From Oscillospiraceae bacterium (GTDB taxonomy: Bacteria > Bacillota > Clostridia > Oscillospirales > Ruminococcaceae): a DNA stretch of 24,621 bases. A model generated the notes under the pieces. The model searched no databases. It was not told where the DNA came from and saw only the letters and a list, made by a program, of their open reading frames with translations. This document shows, in pieces, positions 6,372 through 14,866 of this stretch (position 1 is its first letter; each line of letters begins with the position of its first letter). Where the stretch lies: assembly GCA_029005335.1 (NCBI GenBank), contig JAQXFT010000055.1, forward strand, positions 1-24,621, in the 5' to 3' direction. The position numbers and the translations under genes are program-made.

Positions 6372-7583
6372 TTGTTTAGCTTTTTGTATGATATTTTCGG
6401 AATCCCTTTCGGCTTCCTTATGAGACTGATTTATAATCTTGTAAATAATTACGGCGTTGCTATCATCATTTTTACGCTCGTTACAAAGATTATATTCCTC
6501 CCCGTAAGCTATAAAACTCAAAAAAGCTCCGCAAGAATGCAGGCTCTTAATCCGAAGCTCGAAAAGCTCCGGAAAAGTTATCAGAATAACCCCCAGAAGC
6601 TTCAGGAAGAACAGATGAAGCTGTATCAGGAGGAGGGCGTCAACCCTATGGGTTCTTGTCTGCCTGCCGTAATTCAGATGGTTCTTATTTTCGGCGTTCT
6701 TGACGTTGTTTACCGCCCTCTGACTCATATCCTCGATTTCGGAAAAGGTGTTGTTGCTGATGCGGTTAATATCGCTTCCGGTATTATAGGCGGAAAGGGA
6801 ATACAGTCCAATGACCTCCGGCGTGAGCTTATCACTCTTGAACAGTTTAAAAACTTTCCTGAGAAATTCAGTGAGCTTGGGTCGGAATTTACCTCAGAAG
6901 TCACGGAATTCTGTAATAACTTCCAGCTTTTCGGAATAAATCTCGGTGCTACTCCTGAATTTCGTCCGGAATTCTGGAATGCTGAAACTATCAGCCTTTT
7001 TCTGATTCCTGTCCTTGCCGGTGCTGCACAGCTTCTGCAGACTGTCTATATGCAGATTCATCAGAAAAAAAAGAATCCCGCTATGGCATCAATGGGCTGT
7101 ATGACGGCTTATCTGTATATTCTTCCACTTTTCTCGGTATGGTTTGCATTTCAGGTTCCTGCCGGTGTAGGCTTTTACTGGATGCTTTCCTCACTTTTCT
7201 CATTTGTTATAAATCTTGCCCTCAACTGCTATTTCTCTGATGAAAGAATCGCTGTTATTGTAGAAAAAGACCGTCAGAAAGCTAAAAAATATGCCGAGGT
7301 CAACGGCGGTAAAAAAACCTTTATGCAGAAAATGCTTGAACAACAGCAGGCTATTGAGGCTGAACAGCAAAAACAACGTCAGACCATATATGACGAAAAC
7401 GGCAGAAAGCTCTCACGTAATGAAATCAATAACTATAACCGACAGAAAATAAATGATGCACGTGAAAAAATGAACGAAAAATACTCCGATTCAGACTATG
7501 TATGCACTCCTGAAGATGAGCTTGTTATTGAAAATGCACGGCAGAGAATTGCCGAAAAATATGGCGATACCTATGAAAATTAA
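6372..7583 (+). CDS. yidC: Membrane protein insertase YidC/Oxa1 (SpoIIIJ-type)
   Basis: YidC inserts proteins into the cytoplasmic membrane, alone or with SecYEG. The 403-residue protein has about five hydrophobic segments: about 5-24, 28-47, 98-118, a pair near 205-275, and a long hydrophilic charged C-terminal tail (about 290-403) rich in Gln/Lys/Glu. The groove position usually occupied by Arg appears as Lys39 (TLVTKIIFLP). The start is a TTG at 6372 with GAGGT 7 bp upstream; no in-frame ATG lies near. No lipobox Cys is visible. It precedes jag, as spoIIIJ does in Bacillus. Confidence 0.93.
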   Translation: MFSFLYDIFGIPFGFLMRLIYNLVNNYGVAIIIFTLVTKIIFLPVSYKTQKSSARMQALNPKLEKLRKSYQNNPQKLQEEQMKLYQEEGVNPMGSCLPAVIQMVLIFGVLDVVYRPLTHILDFGKGVVADAVNIASGIIGGKGIQSNDLRRELITLEQFKNFPEKFSELGSEFTSEVTEFCNNFQLFGINLGATPEFRPEFWNAETISLFLIPVLAGAAQLLQTVYMQIHQKKKNPAMASMGCMTAYLYILPLFSVWFAFQVPAGVGFYWMLSSLFSFVINLALNCYFSDERIAVIVEKDRQKAKKYAEVNGGKKTFMQKMLEQQQAIEAEQQKQRQTIYDENGRKLSRNEINNYNRQKINDAREKMNEKYSDSDYVCTPEDELVIENARQRIAEKYGDTYEN

Positions 7584-7607
7584 TTTTTAAAAGGGAGGTT
7601 GTTTGAA

Positions 7608-8618
7608 ATGACCGAAATTTTTAAAGCAAAAACTATCGATGAGGCTAAAAAGCTCGCTTCAAAGAAATTTGGCGTCAGTGCTGATGAAATCAGCTTTAAT
7701 ATCATTAAAGAACCTAAAAAAGGCTTTTTCGGCCTGGGAAGCACTGATGCTGAGGTTGAGGCTGTTTATACACCTGCGGAAGCTCCCGCTGAACCCGAAA
7801 AGCCTGCAGAAATTTCCGCTGAACCCGAAAAGCCTGCGGAAGTTCCCGTTGAACCCGAAAAGCCTGCAGAAGCTCCCGTTGAACCCGAAAAGCCTGCGGA
7901 AGCTCCCGTTGAACCCGAAAAAGCATTTCCTGATGATGAGGAGGAATATTCTCTTGATAACTTTACCCTTATCGAAGATGAAGCACTCCTTAATCCAAAG
8001 GCTAAAATTGCAAAAGATTATATTATTTCGGTACTTTCTGCTATGGGATTAAATGCAAGTGCTAAAATATATCAGAATGATACAGGTGCTGTTATTGAAC
8101 TCGAAAGCAACAGCAATGGTACTATTATCGGCAGACGTGGTGAAACTCTTGATGCTCTTCAGTATTTGTCATCTATGATTTCAAATAAGGGCGATAATGA
8201 GTATTTCCGCATTACTATAGACTGCTTCGGATACAGGGAAAAAAGAAAGGTTACTTTGCAGCAGCTTGCTTCAAAGGTTGCCAGAAATGTCCTTAAAACA
8301 GGACGTTCACAGCCATTAGAGCCTATGAATCCTTATGAAAGACGTGTTATTCATTCTGCAATCTCTCAGATTGACGGCGTTTCTTCACGCTCCGTCGGTG
8401 AAGAGCCTTACCGAAAAATTATAATCTCATCTGATAACCCAAAAAAGAAAAATTCCGATAAGCCAAAGGGTAAAGGCGGTAAAAATTTCAACGGCAGAAA
8501 AAGACCTCGCCGTGAACACAAGGATATTGACCTCTCTACAAGCTTTGAAAAGGATTACAAAAAGCCCAGGCCTGAGGATTCTATAGAGGGCGGTCTTTAT
8601 GGAAAAATCGAATTCTGA
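7608..8618 (+). CDS. jag: Jag/KhpB RNA-binding protein (Jag-N, KH, R3H) with EPEKP repeats
   Basis: Jag (KhpB/EloR) is an RNA-binding protein that works with KhpA, affecting cell elongation. The 336 residues are: Jag-N domain (1-54; FKAKTIDEAKKLASKKFG, then KGFFGLGSTDAEVE); a linker with five near-identical 10-residue EAPVEPEKPA repeats (58-106); an acidic stretch; a KH domain containing GTIIGRRGETLDALQYL; and an R3H domain with NPYERRVIHSAI. The tail is basic. I start it at ATG 7608, 8 bp after GGGAGG, rather than the in-frame TTG at 7599. It lies 24 bp after yidC. Confidence 0.95.
   Translation: MTEIFKAKTIDEAKKLASKKFGVSADEISFNIIKEPKKGFFGLGSTDAEVEAVYTPAEAPAEPEKPAEISAEPEKPAEVPVEPEKPAEAPVEPEKPAEAPVEPEKAFPDDEEEYSLDNFTLIEDEALLNPKAKIAKDYIISVLSAMGLNASAKIYQNDTGAVIELESNSNGTIIGRRGETLDALQYLSSMISNKGDNEYFRITIDCFGYREKRKVTLQQLASKVARNVLKTGRSQPLEPMNPYERRVIHSAISQIDGVSSRSVGEEPYRKIIISSDNPKKKNSDKPKGKGGKNFNGRKRPRREHKDIDLSTSFEKDYKKPRPEDSIEGGLYGKIEF
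7779..7922 (+). repeat. 30-bp tandem repeat inside jag
   Basis: Five consecutive 30-bp units begin at 7779, 7809, 7839, 7869 and 7899 (the last truncated). Each encodes E-x-(P/S)-(A/V)-EPEKPA. The shared core GAACCCGAAAAGCCTGC is identical in the first four units. The number of units is likely to vary between strains by slippage without breaking the reading frame. Confidence 0.92.
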
Positions 8619-8693
8619 AATCCATAGATGTACTGTAAAAGGCATAGAAATTATGACTTGTGGTGTTTATGCAAAATAATATTTAAGATTAAT

Positions 8694-8720
8694 GCCGTCC
8701 CTCTGCGGACGGCTTTTTTT
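8694..8720 (+). terminator. Rho-independent terminator between jag and mnmE
   Basis: GCCGTCC (8694-8700) pairs with GGACGGC (8707-8713) around a 6-nt loop, followed by seven or more T. It ends the rpmH-to-jag unit. The mnmE ATG starts only 19 bp beyond it, so mnmE needs read-through or a promoter in 8619-8690, where none stands out. Confidence 0.88.
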
Positions 8721-8738
8721 CAGAAAAGGTGTGATTTT

Positions 8739-10100
8739 ATGTCTGTTATTGCAGGTATTTCCACCCCGAACGCTCCGGGGGGAATTGCTGTTATCCGTAT
8801 ATCGGGCGATTCTGCCCTCGAAATTGCTGACAAGGTTTTTAAAGCTCCGAACGGAAAAAGGGCTGTTGATATGAAAGGCTATACCTGTGCCTATGGTCAT
8901 GTTTATGATGACGGTCAGCTTATTGATGAGTGTATTCTGACGGTTTTCAAAGCTCCGCACAGCTATACCGGCGAAGATGTCGCTGAAATATCCTGTCATG
9001 GGGGATTGTTTGTAACTAAAAAAATCTTACGCACTATATTGAAAAACGGTGCTGAACCCTCCGGTGCAGGAGAATTTACAAAGCGTGCTTTTATAAACGG
9101 TAAACTCGATTTGACTCAGGCTGATGCCGTTATGGATATTATCTCCGCAAAGGGGGATACTGAACTTAAAATGGCTGAGAACCTCCGGAAAGGAGCAGTT
9201 TTCAACAAAATTACTTCCGTGCGTGAAAAGCTTGTTAAAATTCTCGGGGACCTCTCCGCATGGGCGGATTACCCCGAAGATGATATTCCGGAGGTCGAAC
9301 CTGCTGTCCTTGAATCTGAACTTAATGATGTAAAAGCTGAACTCGAAAGCCTTATAAAGGGCTATGACTATGGAAGAATCCTTAAAAACGGAATAAATAC
9401 TGTCATTGTCGGTCGCCCTAATGTCGGAAAATCTACGCTTTTTAACTGCCTCAGCGGTTTTGAAAGAAGTATTGTAACTGATATTGCCGGTACTACCCGT
9501 GATGTTATTGAGGAATCTGTCAGACTCGGTGAACTCGTCCTCAGGCTCTCAGATACTGCAGGTATACGTGAAACTTCTGATGTTATTGAGGGAATAGGTG
9601 TTGATATAGCCTTCAGAAAGCTTGATGAAGCCGACCTTATTATTGCCGTTTTTGATGGAAGCTGTCCGCTGTGTGAGGACGATTTCAGGATTCTGGATAA
9701 GCTTAAAAATAAACCCTGTATCGCTGTAATAAACAAATCCGACAAGCAGATTGTATCTGATGAACAGACTATTAATAAGTATATTCAGAATACTGTTATG
9801 ATTTCAGCTAAAAATAATGACGGCATAGAAAAATTACAGTCTGCTGTTGAGAATATATTTGAGGCTTCTGAAATTAATTTCGATAATGGTACTGTCTCAA
9901 ATGAACGTCAGAAAAAATGCGTCGATATGTCATTGTCTCAGATAAATGAAGCTATATCCGCTCTTGAATCAGGAGTAATGCTTGATGCTGTTACTGTTCT
10001 TATTGATGAGGCTTTGCAGTCACTTCTTGAGCTTACCGGCGAAAAAGCTTCTGAAGCCGTCGTAAATGAAGTCTTTTCACGTTTTTGCGTTGGAAAATAA
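8739..10100 (+). CDS. mnmE: tRNA uridine-5-carboxymethylaminomethyl modification GTPase MnmE
   Basis: MnmE with MnmG modifies the wobble uridine (C5) of certain tRNAs. At 453 residues it has: N-terminal tetrahydrofolate-binding domain (AGISTPNAPGGIAVIRISG); helical domain; an inserted Ras-like G domain with GRPNVGKST (225-233), DIAGTTRD, DTAGIRE and NKSD; and the C-terminal FCVGK, in which Cys is catalytic. The start is ATG 8739 with AAAAGGTG upstream, not the longer in-frame extension that would run back through the terminator. Two parS sites separate it from mnmG. Confidence 0.97.
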   Translation: MSVIAGISTPNAPGGIAVIRISGDSALEIADKVFKAPNGKRAVDMKGYTCAYGHVYDDGQLIDECILTVFKAPHSYTGEDVAEISCHGGLFVTKKILRTILKNGAEPSGAGEFTKRAFINGKLDLTQADAVMDIISAKGDTELKMAENLRKGAVFNKITSVREKLVKILGDLSAWADYPEDDIPEVEPAVLESELNDVKAELESLIKGYDYGRILKNGINTVIVGRPNVGKSTLFNCLSGFERSIVTDIAGTTRDVIEESVRLGELVLRLSDTAGIRETSDVIEGIGVDIAFRKLDEADLIIAVFDGSCPLCEDDFRILDKLKNKPCIAVINKSDKQIVSDEQTINKYIQNTVMISAKNNDGIEKLQSAVENIFEASEINFDNGTVSNERQKKCVDMSLSQINEAISALESGVMLDAVTVLIDEALQSLLELTGEKASEAVVNEVFSRFCVGK

Positions 10101-10104
10101 TATC

Positions 10105-10120
10105 CGTTTCACGTGAAACG
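10105..10120. other. parS: parS site 1
   Basis: Perfect 16-bp palindrome CGTTTCACGTGAAACG, differing from the B. subtilis TGTTTCACGTGAAACA only at the outer bases. It is the ParB/Spo0J-binding centromere site and lies 4 bp after the mnmE stop. Confidence 0.96.
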
Positions 10121-10142
10121 CATAATATGATTTACTGAAAAA

Positions 10143-10158
10143 CGTTTCACGTGAAACG
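10143..10158. other. parS: parS site 2
   Basis: Identical 16-bp palindrome, 38 bp (centre to centre) from site 1, in the mnmE-mnmG spacer 20 bp before the mnmG start. Confidence 0.96.
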
Positions 10159-10178
10159 CTTCTTTAGAGGTGTTTCTT

Positions 10179-12056
10179 ATGAATTATAAAATGGATTCCT
10201 TTGATGTTGCTGTAGTAGGTGCAGGTCATGCCGGCGTTGAAGCTGCACTTGCTTCCGCAAGACTGGGCTGCAAAACTGCCCTTTTTACCATATCTCTTGA
10301 CCAGATTGCAAATATGCCCTGTAATCCGTCAATCGGCGGTACTGCTAAAGGTCATCTTGTACGTGAAATTGATGCTCTGGGCGGTGAAATGGGTAAGGCT
10401 GCTGACAAGTGCTTTATTCAGAGCCGTATGCTTAACAGGGGAAAAGGTCCTGCGGTTCACAGCCTCAGAGTTCAGGCAGACCGTGTTATGTATCATAATT
10501 ATATGAAAAAAGTATGCGAGTCCCAGAAAAATCTTTTTGTGAAACAGGCTGAAATTTCCGGTATTATAGCTGAAAACGGCAGAATAACCGGTATCCGTAC
10601 AAAGCTTGGTGCGGAATATGATGCTAAAGCTGTTATAATCGCTACCGGCACATACCTTAAAGGCAAAATTCATATAGGTGAGGCTTCATATGAGAGCGGC
10701 CCTGATTCCGCTTTGCCGAGTACCTTTTTATCTCAGAGCCTTATTGAAAATGGTATAACTATCCGTCGCTTTAAAACCGGTACGCCTTGCAGAGTTCACA
10801 AAAGAAGCCTTGATTTTTCCGTTATGGAACGTCAGGACGGCGACGAAAATATTGTTCCGTTTTCATTTTCAACCGATTCTTCAAAGCTTGAAAATAAAGT
10901 AAGCTGTTTTGTTACATATACTAATCAAAATACTCATGAGGTTATTCTCTCAAATCTTGACCGCTCGCCGCTCTATTCCGGAAAAATTCAAGGTGTTGGC
11001 CCTCGCTATTGTCCGTCTATTGAGGACAAAATTGTAAGATTTTCCGATAAGCCGAGACATCAGCTTTTTGTTGAGCCTATGGGTCTTGAAACTGATGAAT
11101 ATTATTTGCAGGGTATGTCTTCATCTCTTCCCGAAGATGTTCAGCTTGCCTTTCTCAGAACTATAAAGGGTCTTGAAAATGTTGAAATAATGCGTCCGGC
11201 ATATGCCATTGAATATGACTGCTGCGACCCTACAGAGCTTTTTCCTACTCTTGAGTTTAAACAGCTTAAAGGATTATATGGTGCTGGTCAGTTCAACGGA
11301 AGCTCCGGATATGAAGAAGCTGCGGCTCAGGGAATCGTTGCAGGTATAAATGCTGCTCTTAAAATTCTCGGAAAAGAGCCTGTGATTCTTGAGCGTTCAA
11401 GCTCCTATATCGGTACTCTTATTGATGACCTCGTTACAAAGGGCTGTTCCGACCCATACCGCATGATGACTTCAAGAAGCGAATACAGACTTATTCTCCG
11501 TCAGGATAATGCCGACCAGAGACTGACTCCAATCGGTTATAAAATAGGTCTGGTATCTGAAACAGTTTTCAACAATCTGAAGTTGAAATGTCAGCTTATT
11601 GAAAAGGAAATCAAAAGAGTTTCAAATCTTAATATTGCTCCGTCTCAACAAATCAACACTTTTCTTGTTGAAAACAATACTGCTCCTCTTTCAACAGGCT
11701 GTAAGCTCGCCGACCTGATTCGCCGTCCTCAGCTTAATTATGAAATGCTTGCTCCATTTGATTCCAGCCGTCCGAAGCTTTCTTCTGAAGTATGTGAACA
11801 GGTTGAACTTCAGATTAAATATGCCGGATATATTGACAAACAACTTGCACAGATTGAAACTATGCATAAGCTTGAAAAAAAATCCCTTCCGGAAAATGTT
11901 GATTACTCAACTATCAGGGGACTGCGTCTTGAAGCTGCTGAAAAGCTTAATAAAGTAAAGCCGGTTTCAATCGGTCAGGCTTCAAGAATTTCCGGTGTCT
12001 CACCCGCTGACGTATCATTATTAATAGTATGGCTTGAACAGCATAAAAGGAGTTAA
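10179..12056 (+). CDS. mnmG: tRNA uridine-5-carboxymethylaminomethyl modification enzyme MnmG (GidA)
   Basis: MnmG is the FAD/NADH-dependent partner of MnmE in wobble-uridine modification. The 625-residue length is normal. Features are the FAD-binding Rossmann motif VVGAGHAGVEAALA (12-25), the conserved NPSIGGTAKGHLVREIDALGG, GTYLKGKIHIG, TNQNTHEVILSNLDRSP, and the C-terminal tRNA-binding helical part ending in SPADVSLLIVWLEQ. ATG 10179 lies 8 bp after GAGG; an in-frame GTG at 10170 overlaps that site and is rejected. rsmG follows after 4 bp. Confidence 0.97.
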   Translation: MNYKMDSFDVAVVGAGHAGVEAALASARLGCKTALFTISLDQIANMPCNPSIGGTAKGHLVREIDALGGEMGKAADKCFIQSRMLNRGKGPAVHSLRVQADRVMYHNYMKKVCESQKNLFVKQAEISGIIAENGRITGIRTKLGAEYDAKAVIIATGTYLKGKIHIGEASYESGPDSALPSTFLSQSLIENGITIRRFKTGTPCRVHKRSLDFSVMERQDGDENIVPFSFSTDSSKLENKVSCFVTYTNQNTHEVILSNLDRSPLYSGKIQGVGPRYCPSIEDKIVRFSDKPRHQLFVEPMGLETDEYYLQGMSSSLPEDVQLAFLRTIKGLENVEIMRPAYAIEYDCCDPTELFPTLEFKQLKGLYGAGQFNGSSGYEEAAAQGIVAGINAALKILGKEPVILERSSSYIGTLIDDLVTKGCSDPYRMMTSRSEYRLILRQDNADQRLTPIGYKIGLVSETVFNNLKLKCQLIEKEIKRVSNLNIAPSQQINTFLVENNTAPLSTGCKLADLIRRPQLNYEMLAPFDSSRPKLSSEVCEQVELQIKYAGYIDKQLAQIETMHKLEKKSLPENVDYSTIRGLRLEAAEKLNKVKPVSIGQASRISGVSPADVSLLIVWLEQHKRS

Positions 12057-12060
12057 ATAT

Positions 12061-12765
12061 ATGTTGCCTGATTACCAGTATTCAAAAAATTTGTTTGAAA
12101 AATATAATCTCGGACTTTCCGAAGATGTTTATAATAAATTCGCTGTCTATGCTGATTTTCTTGTTGAATATAATCAGAATGTAAATCTTACTGCTATTAC
12201 TGACGGAAATCAGATTCTTATAAAGCATTTTCTGGATTCTGTTCTCATTGAAAAATACTGCTCCATTCCTCAGAATGCTTCTTTGATAGATGTCGGGACA
12301 GGTGCGGGATTTCCCTCAGTGCCTTTGAAGCTTTTCAGACCTGATATTAAAATTACTCTTCTTGACAGTCTGAATAAACGCATAACATTTTTAAAGCTTC
12401 TATGCGAAAAACTTGACATTCAGGCTGATTTTATTCACGGACGTGCTGAGGACTTCGGCAGAAATCCGGATTTCCGTGAAAAGTTTGATGTCTCATGTGC
12501 AAGGGCTGTCGCAAATCTTTCCGCTTTAAGCGAATTTTGTCTTCCGTTTGTCAGAAAAGACGGTCTTTTCATATCTATGAAGGGATTTTCTGAAAATATC
12601 GATAATGCACGCAATTCCGTGAAAATTCTCGGCGGTGCTTTTGAAAGGAATATCGATTATTCCCTTGAAAATGATTCCAGAAGAATTGTTGTTATCAGAA
12701 AAATATCGCATACTTTGACAAAATTCCCCAGAAACAGCGGTCAGATTAAAAAGAATCCGCTCTGA
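12061..12765 (+). CDS. rsmG: 16S rRNA (guanine-527-N7)-methyltransferase RsmG (GidB)
   Basis: RsmG is an AdoMet-dependent methyltransferase acting on 16S rRNA G527. The 234-residue sequence shows the family's YNQNVNLTAITD segment (about 38-49), the AdoMet-binding DVGTGAGFPSVPLKL (77-91), LLDSLNKRITFLK and the conserved FDVSCARAVANLSALSEFCLPF. ATG 12061 lies 8 bp after AAGGAG and 4 bp after the mnmG stop, so the pair is probably co-transcribed. A strong terminator follows at 12787-12821. Confidence 0.96.
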   Translation: MLPDYQYSKNLFEKYNLGLSEDVYNKFAVYADFLVEYNQNVNLTAITDGNQILIKHFLDSVLIEKYCSIPQNASLIDVGTGAGFPSVPLKLFRPDIKITLLDSLNKRITFLKLLCEKLDIQADFIHGRAEDFGRNPDFREKFDVSCARAVANLSALSEFCLPFVRKDGLFISMKGFSENIDNARNSVKILGGAFERNIDYSLENDSRRIVVIRKISHTLTKFPRNSGQIKKNPL

Positions 12766-12786
12766 TTCTGTCGGAATATGTCGCTT

Positions 12787-12821
12787 AATCCGCTGTTTTG
12801 TCGTAAAACAGCGGATTTTTT
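12787..12821 (+). terminator. Rho-independent terminator after rsmG
   Basis: A 13-bp stem, AATCCGCTGTTTT (12787-12799) with AAAACAGCGGATT (12805-12817), with a 5-nt loop, running into a T-tract. It ends the mnmE-mnmG-rsmG transcript and separates it from the partition genes. Confidence 0.93.
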
Positions 12822-12886
12822 CAGTAGAATTTATAAATATTCTGTGATAGAATTACTCTATACTTAATTGCAAAGGAGTGTTAACT

Positions 12887-13738
12887 ATGGCAGGATTTTT
12901 AAATTTTACCAAAGACAAACAGATTAATAAAGTTATTGAAATTGATGTCCGCCTCATTGTCCCCAATCCTCATCAGCCTCGTACAGAGTTCGATGACTCG
13001 GATATAAGGTCACTTGCGGAATCCATAGGTCAGAACGGCATTTTACAGCCTCTTTCCGTCAGAAAATCAGGTGAAAGATACGAATTGATTGCAGGCGAAC
13101 GTCGTCTGCGTGCTGCTAAGATGTGCGGTTTGCAGGTTGTTCCCTGTATCGTTCATGATATAAGCGAGAGAAATTCAGCTATCCTCGCTCTTGTGGAAAA
13201 TATTCAGAGACAGGATTTATCATTTTTTGATGAGGCTGCTGCTATCGAAAAGCTTATCTCATACTACGGAATGACTCAGGAAGATGCGGCTTCAAAGCTC
13301 GGAAAGGCTCAGAGTACTATTGCCAATAAGCTCCGTCTTCTCAGAATTACTCCGGAGGAACGTGAACTTATTATGAATTTCAATCTCACTGAACGCCATG
13401 CAAGAGCCTTGCTCAAGCTCGGAAGCTGTGAGGAACGTATGAATATTCTTGAAAAAGTTATTAAAAATAAGCTCAATGTTGAACGCACAGAAAAGCTCGT
13501 TGAAGATTACATAGGTCAGAAAAAAGTCAGGCAAAGCTACAGAACCCGCTCCAAAGTCTTTCAGAATGTGAAAATATTCGTCAATACCATAAATAAAGCT
13601 ATTGAAACTATGCAGTCAGCCGGTATTGATGCGGATTCCAAAAAAATCCAGAACGAGGAGTACATTGAATACAGAGTCAGAATACCTATTGACAGCAACA
13701 AGGATTCAGAACTCTTTGTGTCAAAAAATGAACCATGA
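12887..13738 (+). CDS. noc: Noc-like ParB-family protein (probable nucleoid occlusion protein)
   Basis: This 283-residue ParB/Noc family protein sits between rsmG and soj, the noc position in Bacillus. The CTP-binding motifs GERRLRAA (70-77) and ENIQRQD (104-110) are present. The helix-turn-helix (about 132-150) reads SKLGKAQSTIANKLRLL; Gln142 and Lys148 match the Noc-type residues that select NBS DNA rather than the Arg and small residue in ParB. The N-terminus MAGFLNFTKDKQINK could be a short amphipathic membrane-targeting helix, as in Noc. ATG 12887 lies 8 bp after AAAGGAG; the GTG at 12878 is rejected. A diverged second ParB is the alternative. Confidence 0.85.
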   Translation: MAGFLNFTKDKQINKVIEIDVRLIVPNPHQPRTEFDDSDIRSLAESIGQNGILQPLSVRKSGERYELIAGERRLRAAKMCGLQVVPCIVHDISERNSAILALVENIQRQDLSFFDEAAAIEKLISYYGMTQEDAASKLGKAQSTIANKLRLLRITPEERELIMNFNLTERHARALLKLGSCEERMNILEKVIKNKLNVERTEKLVEDYIGQKKVRQSYRTRSKVFQNVKIFVNTINKAIETMQSAGIDADSKKIQNEEYIEYRVRIPIDSNKDSELFVSKNEP

Positions 13739-13745
13739 TATAAAG

Positions 13746-13761
13746 CGTTTCACGTGAAACG
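13746..13761. other. parS: parS site 3
   Basis: Same 16-bp palindrome, 7 bp after the noc stop. Flanking bases extend the symmetry to 22 bp (13743-13764), the longest palindrome of the set. Confidence 0.96.
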
Positions 13762-13899
13762 CTTAAAATCAGCACGGCAGGGGAGTGCCTGCCTGTAAAA
13801 AAGTGTTTTCTATTTGTCAGAATACGGCTTTAACGTACAAGTTTTTAGCTGTAAAAATTATAGAACCGCTGTTTCTCTCTTAACTTTTTTTATTTCCGC

Positions 13900-13915
13900 C
13901 GTTTCACGTGAAACG
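13900..13915. other. parS: parS site 4
   Basis: Same 16-bp palindrome, in the noc-soj spacer. It is followed by TTTTTTTTT and could double as a short terminator hairpin. Confidence 0.96.
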
Positions 13916-13935
13916 GCATTTTTTTTTAGCTTCTC

Positions 13936-13951
13936 CGTTTCACGTGAAACG
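13936..13951. other. parS: parS site 5
   Basis: Same 16-bp palindrome, 36 bp centre to centre from site 4 and 25 bp upstream of the soj -35, so ParB spreading from it would cover the soj promoter. Confidence 0.96.
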
Positions 13952-13976
13952 TTTTGCAAAAAAATATATATTATGC

Positions 13977-14005
13977 TTTACAAAGTCCTTTAAACGTGCT
14001 ATAAT
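13977..14005 (+). promoter_or_regulatory. soj-spo0J promoter
   Basis: TTTACA (13977-13982), 17-bp spacer, TATAAT (14000-14005), about 35 bp before the soj ATG. A parS site 25 bp upstream suggests possible autoregulation by Spo0J, which is inference. Confidence 0.75.
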
Positions 14006-14040
14006 AGCTATATAATATTTTATTAAAAAGGAATGATTTT

Positions 14041-14847
14041 ATGGGCAGAATTATTGCAGTTGCCAATCAGAAAGGCGGTGTCGGCAAGACTACTACTGTT
14101 GTGAACCTTGCTTCCTATCTTGGCTCAAGAGATTTTAAAGTTCTCTGCGTTGATATAGACCCTCAGGGTAATACAACTACAGGCTTTGGCATCAAGAAAA
14201 AGAATGTCGATAAATCCTCTTATGATGTCTTAATAGGAAAGGTAAGGATTCAGGACGCTGTTATTCATACCGATTATAAGAATGTGTCTATAATTCCGGC
14301 TAATTCAAATCTCGCCGGCTGTGAAGTGGAACTCATCAATATTGAAAACCGTACCAATCGTCTTAAAATGCAGTTGCTTACCTGTAAGCTCGACTACGAT
14401 TTTATTTTTATCGATTGTCCGCCTGCTCTCGGACTTATGACTATTAACGGTCTCGTTGCAAGTGACAGGGTTATCGTCCCCATGCTCGCTGAATTTTATG
14501 CTCTTGAGGGACTTTCTCAGCTGACAAATACCCTGAAAATAGTAAGAACTAATTATAATCCCTCCCTTGATATTGAGGGTATTCTCTTTACTATGTTCGA
14601 TTCACGTCTTAATATTGCCAATCAGGTTGTAAAGGAAGTTGACAAATTCTTCCCGAATAAGATTTTTCAGACTAAAATTCCCCGCAATGTCAGACTCTCA
14701 GAAGCTCCAAGTTACGGAAAGCCTATCATGTATTATGACAAGGCATCAAAAGGTGCTGAAGCTTATGCTAATCTCGGACGTGAAATTCTGGGTGAGCCTG
14801 TCGCTGTAGAAAAGAAAAAATTCGGAATTTTTTCACGTGCAAAATAA
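14041..14847 (+). CDS. soj: ParA-type ATPase Soj
   Basis: Soj is the Walker-type ATPase that works with Spo0J on the origin; in B. subtilis it also regulates DnaA directly. The 268 residues contain the deviant Walker A KGGVGKTTT (11-19), Walker A' VDIDPQGN (37-44), Walker B FIFIDCPPALG and the usual ParA helices. A short basic C-terminal tail (KKKFGIFSRAK) is extra. The ATG at 14041 follows AAGGAATG. spo0J starts 19 bp after its stop. The 3' end carries TTTCACGTGCAAA, a degenerate parS half that I do not count as a site. Confidence 0.96.
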   Translation: MGRIIAVANQKGGVGKTTTVVNLASYLGSRDFKVLCVDIDPQGNTTTGFGIKKKNVDKSSYDVLIGKVRIQDAVIHTDYKNVSIIPANSNLAGCEVELINIENRTNRLKMQLLTCKLDYDFIFIDCPPALGLMTINGLVASDRVIVPMLAEFYALEGLSQLTNTLKIVRTNYNPSLDIEGILFTMFDSRLNIANQVVKEVDKFFPNKIFQTKIPRNVRLSEAPSYGKPIMYYDKASKGAEAYANLGREILGEPVAVEKKKFGIFSRAK

Positions 14848-14866
14848 TGAAAGGATAATTTTTTAA

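Larger units (their letters stand above)
13739..14040. other. noc-soj intergenic region with three parS sites and the soj promoter
   Basis: This 302-bp gene-free stretch holds parS sites at 13746-13761, 13900-13915 and 13936-13951, a small GGCAGG/CCTGCC hairpin at 13776-13793 without a T-tract, and the soj promoter at 13977-14005. I see no ORF of note. Confidence 0.8.

Noticed and set aside
6189..6728. 179-codon minus-strand ORF
   Set aside because: Antisense to yidD and yidC, which have clear family motifs.
7779..7922. Short repeats that could suggest a CRISPR array
   Set aside because: The 30-bp units are directly adjacent with no spacers and keep the jag reading frame.
8628..8738. N-terminal extension of MnmE by 37 codons
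   Set aside because: The extension runs through a strong terminator hairpin and does not resemble MnmE; ATG 8739 gives the normal start.
13776..13793. Hairpin GGCAGG/CCTGCC after noc as a terminator
   Set aside because: Only 6 bp of stem and followed by A-rich rather than T-rich sequence.
14828..14844. Possible eleventh parS (TTTCACGTGCAAA) at the end of soj
   Set aside because: One arm is mismatched and the site is inside coding sequence; the other ten are perfect.
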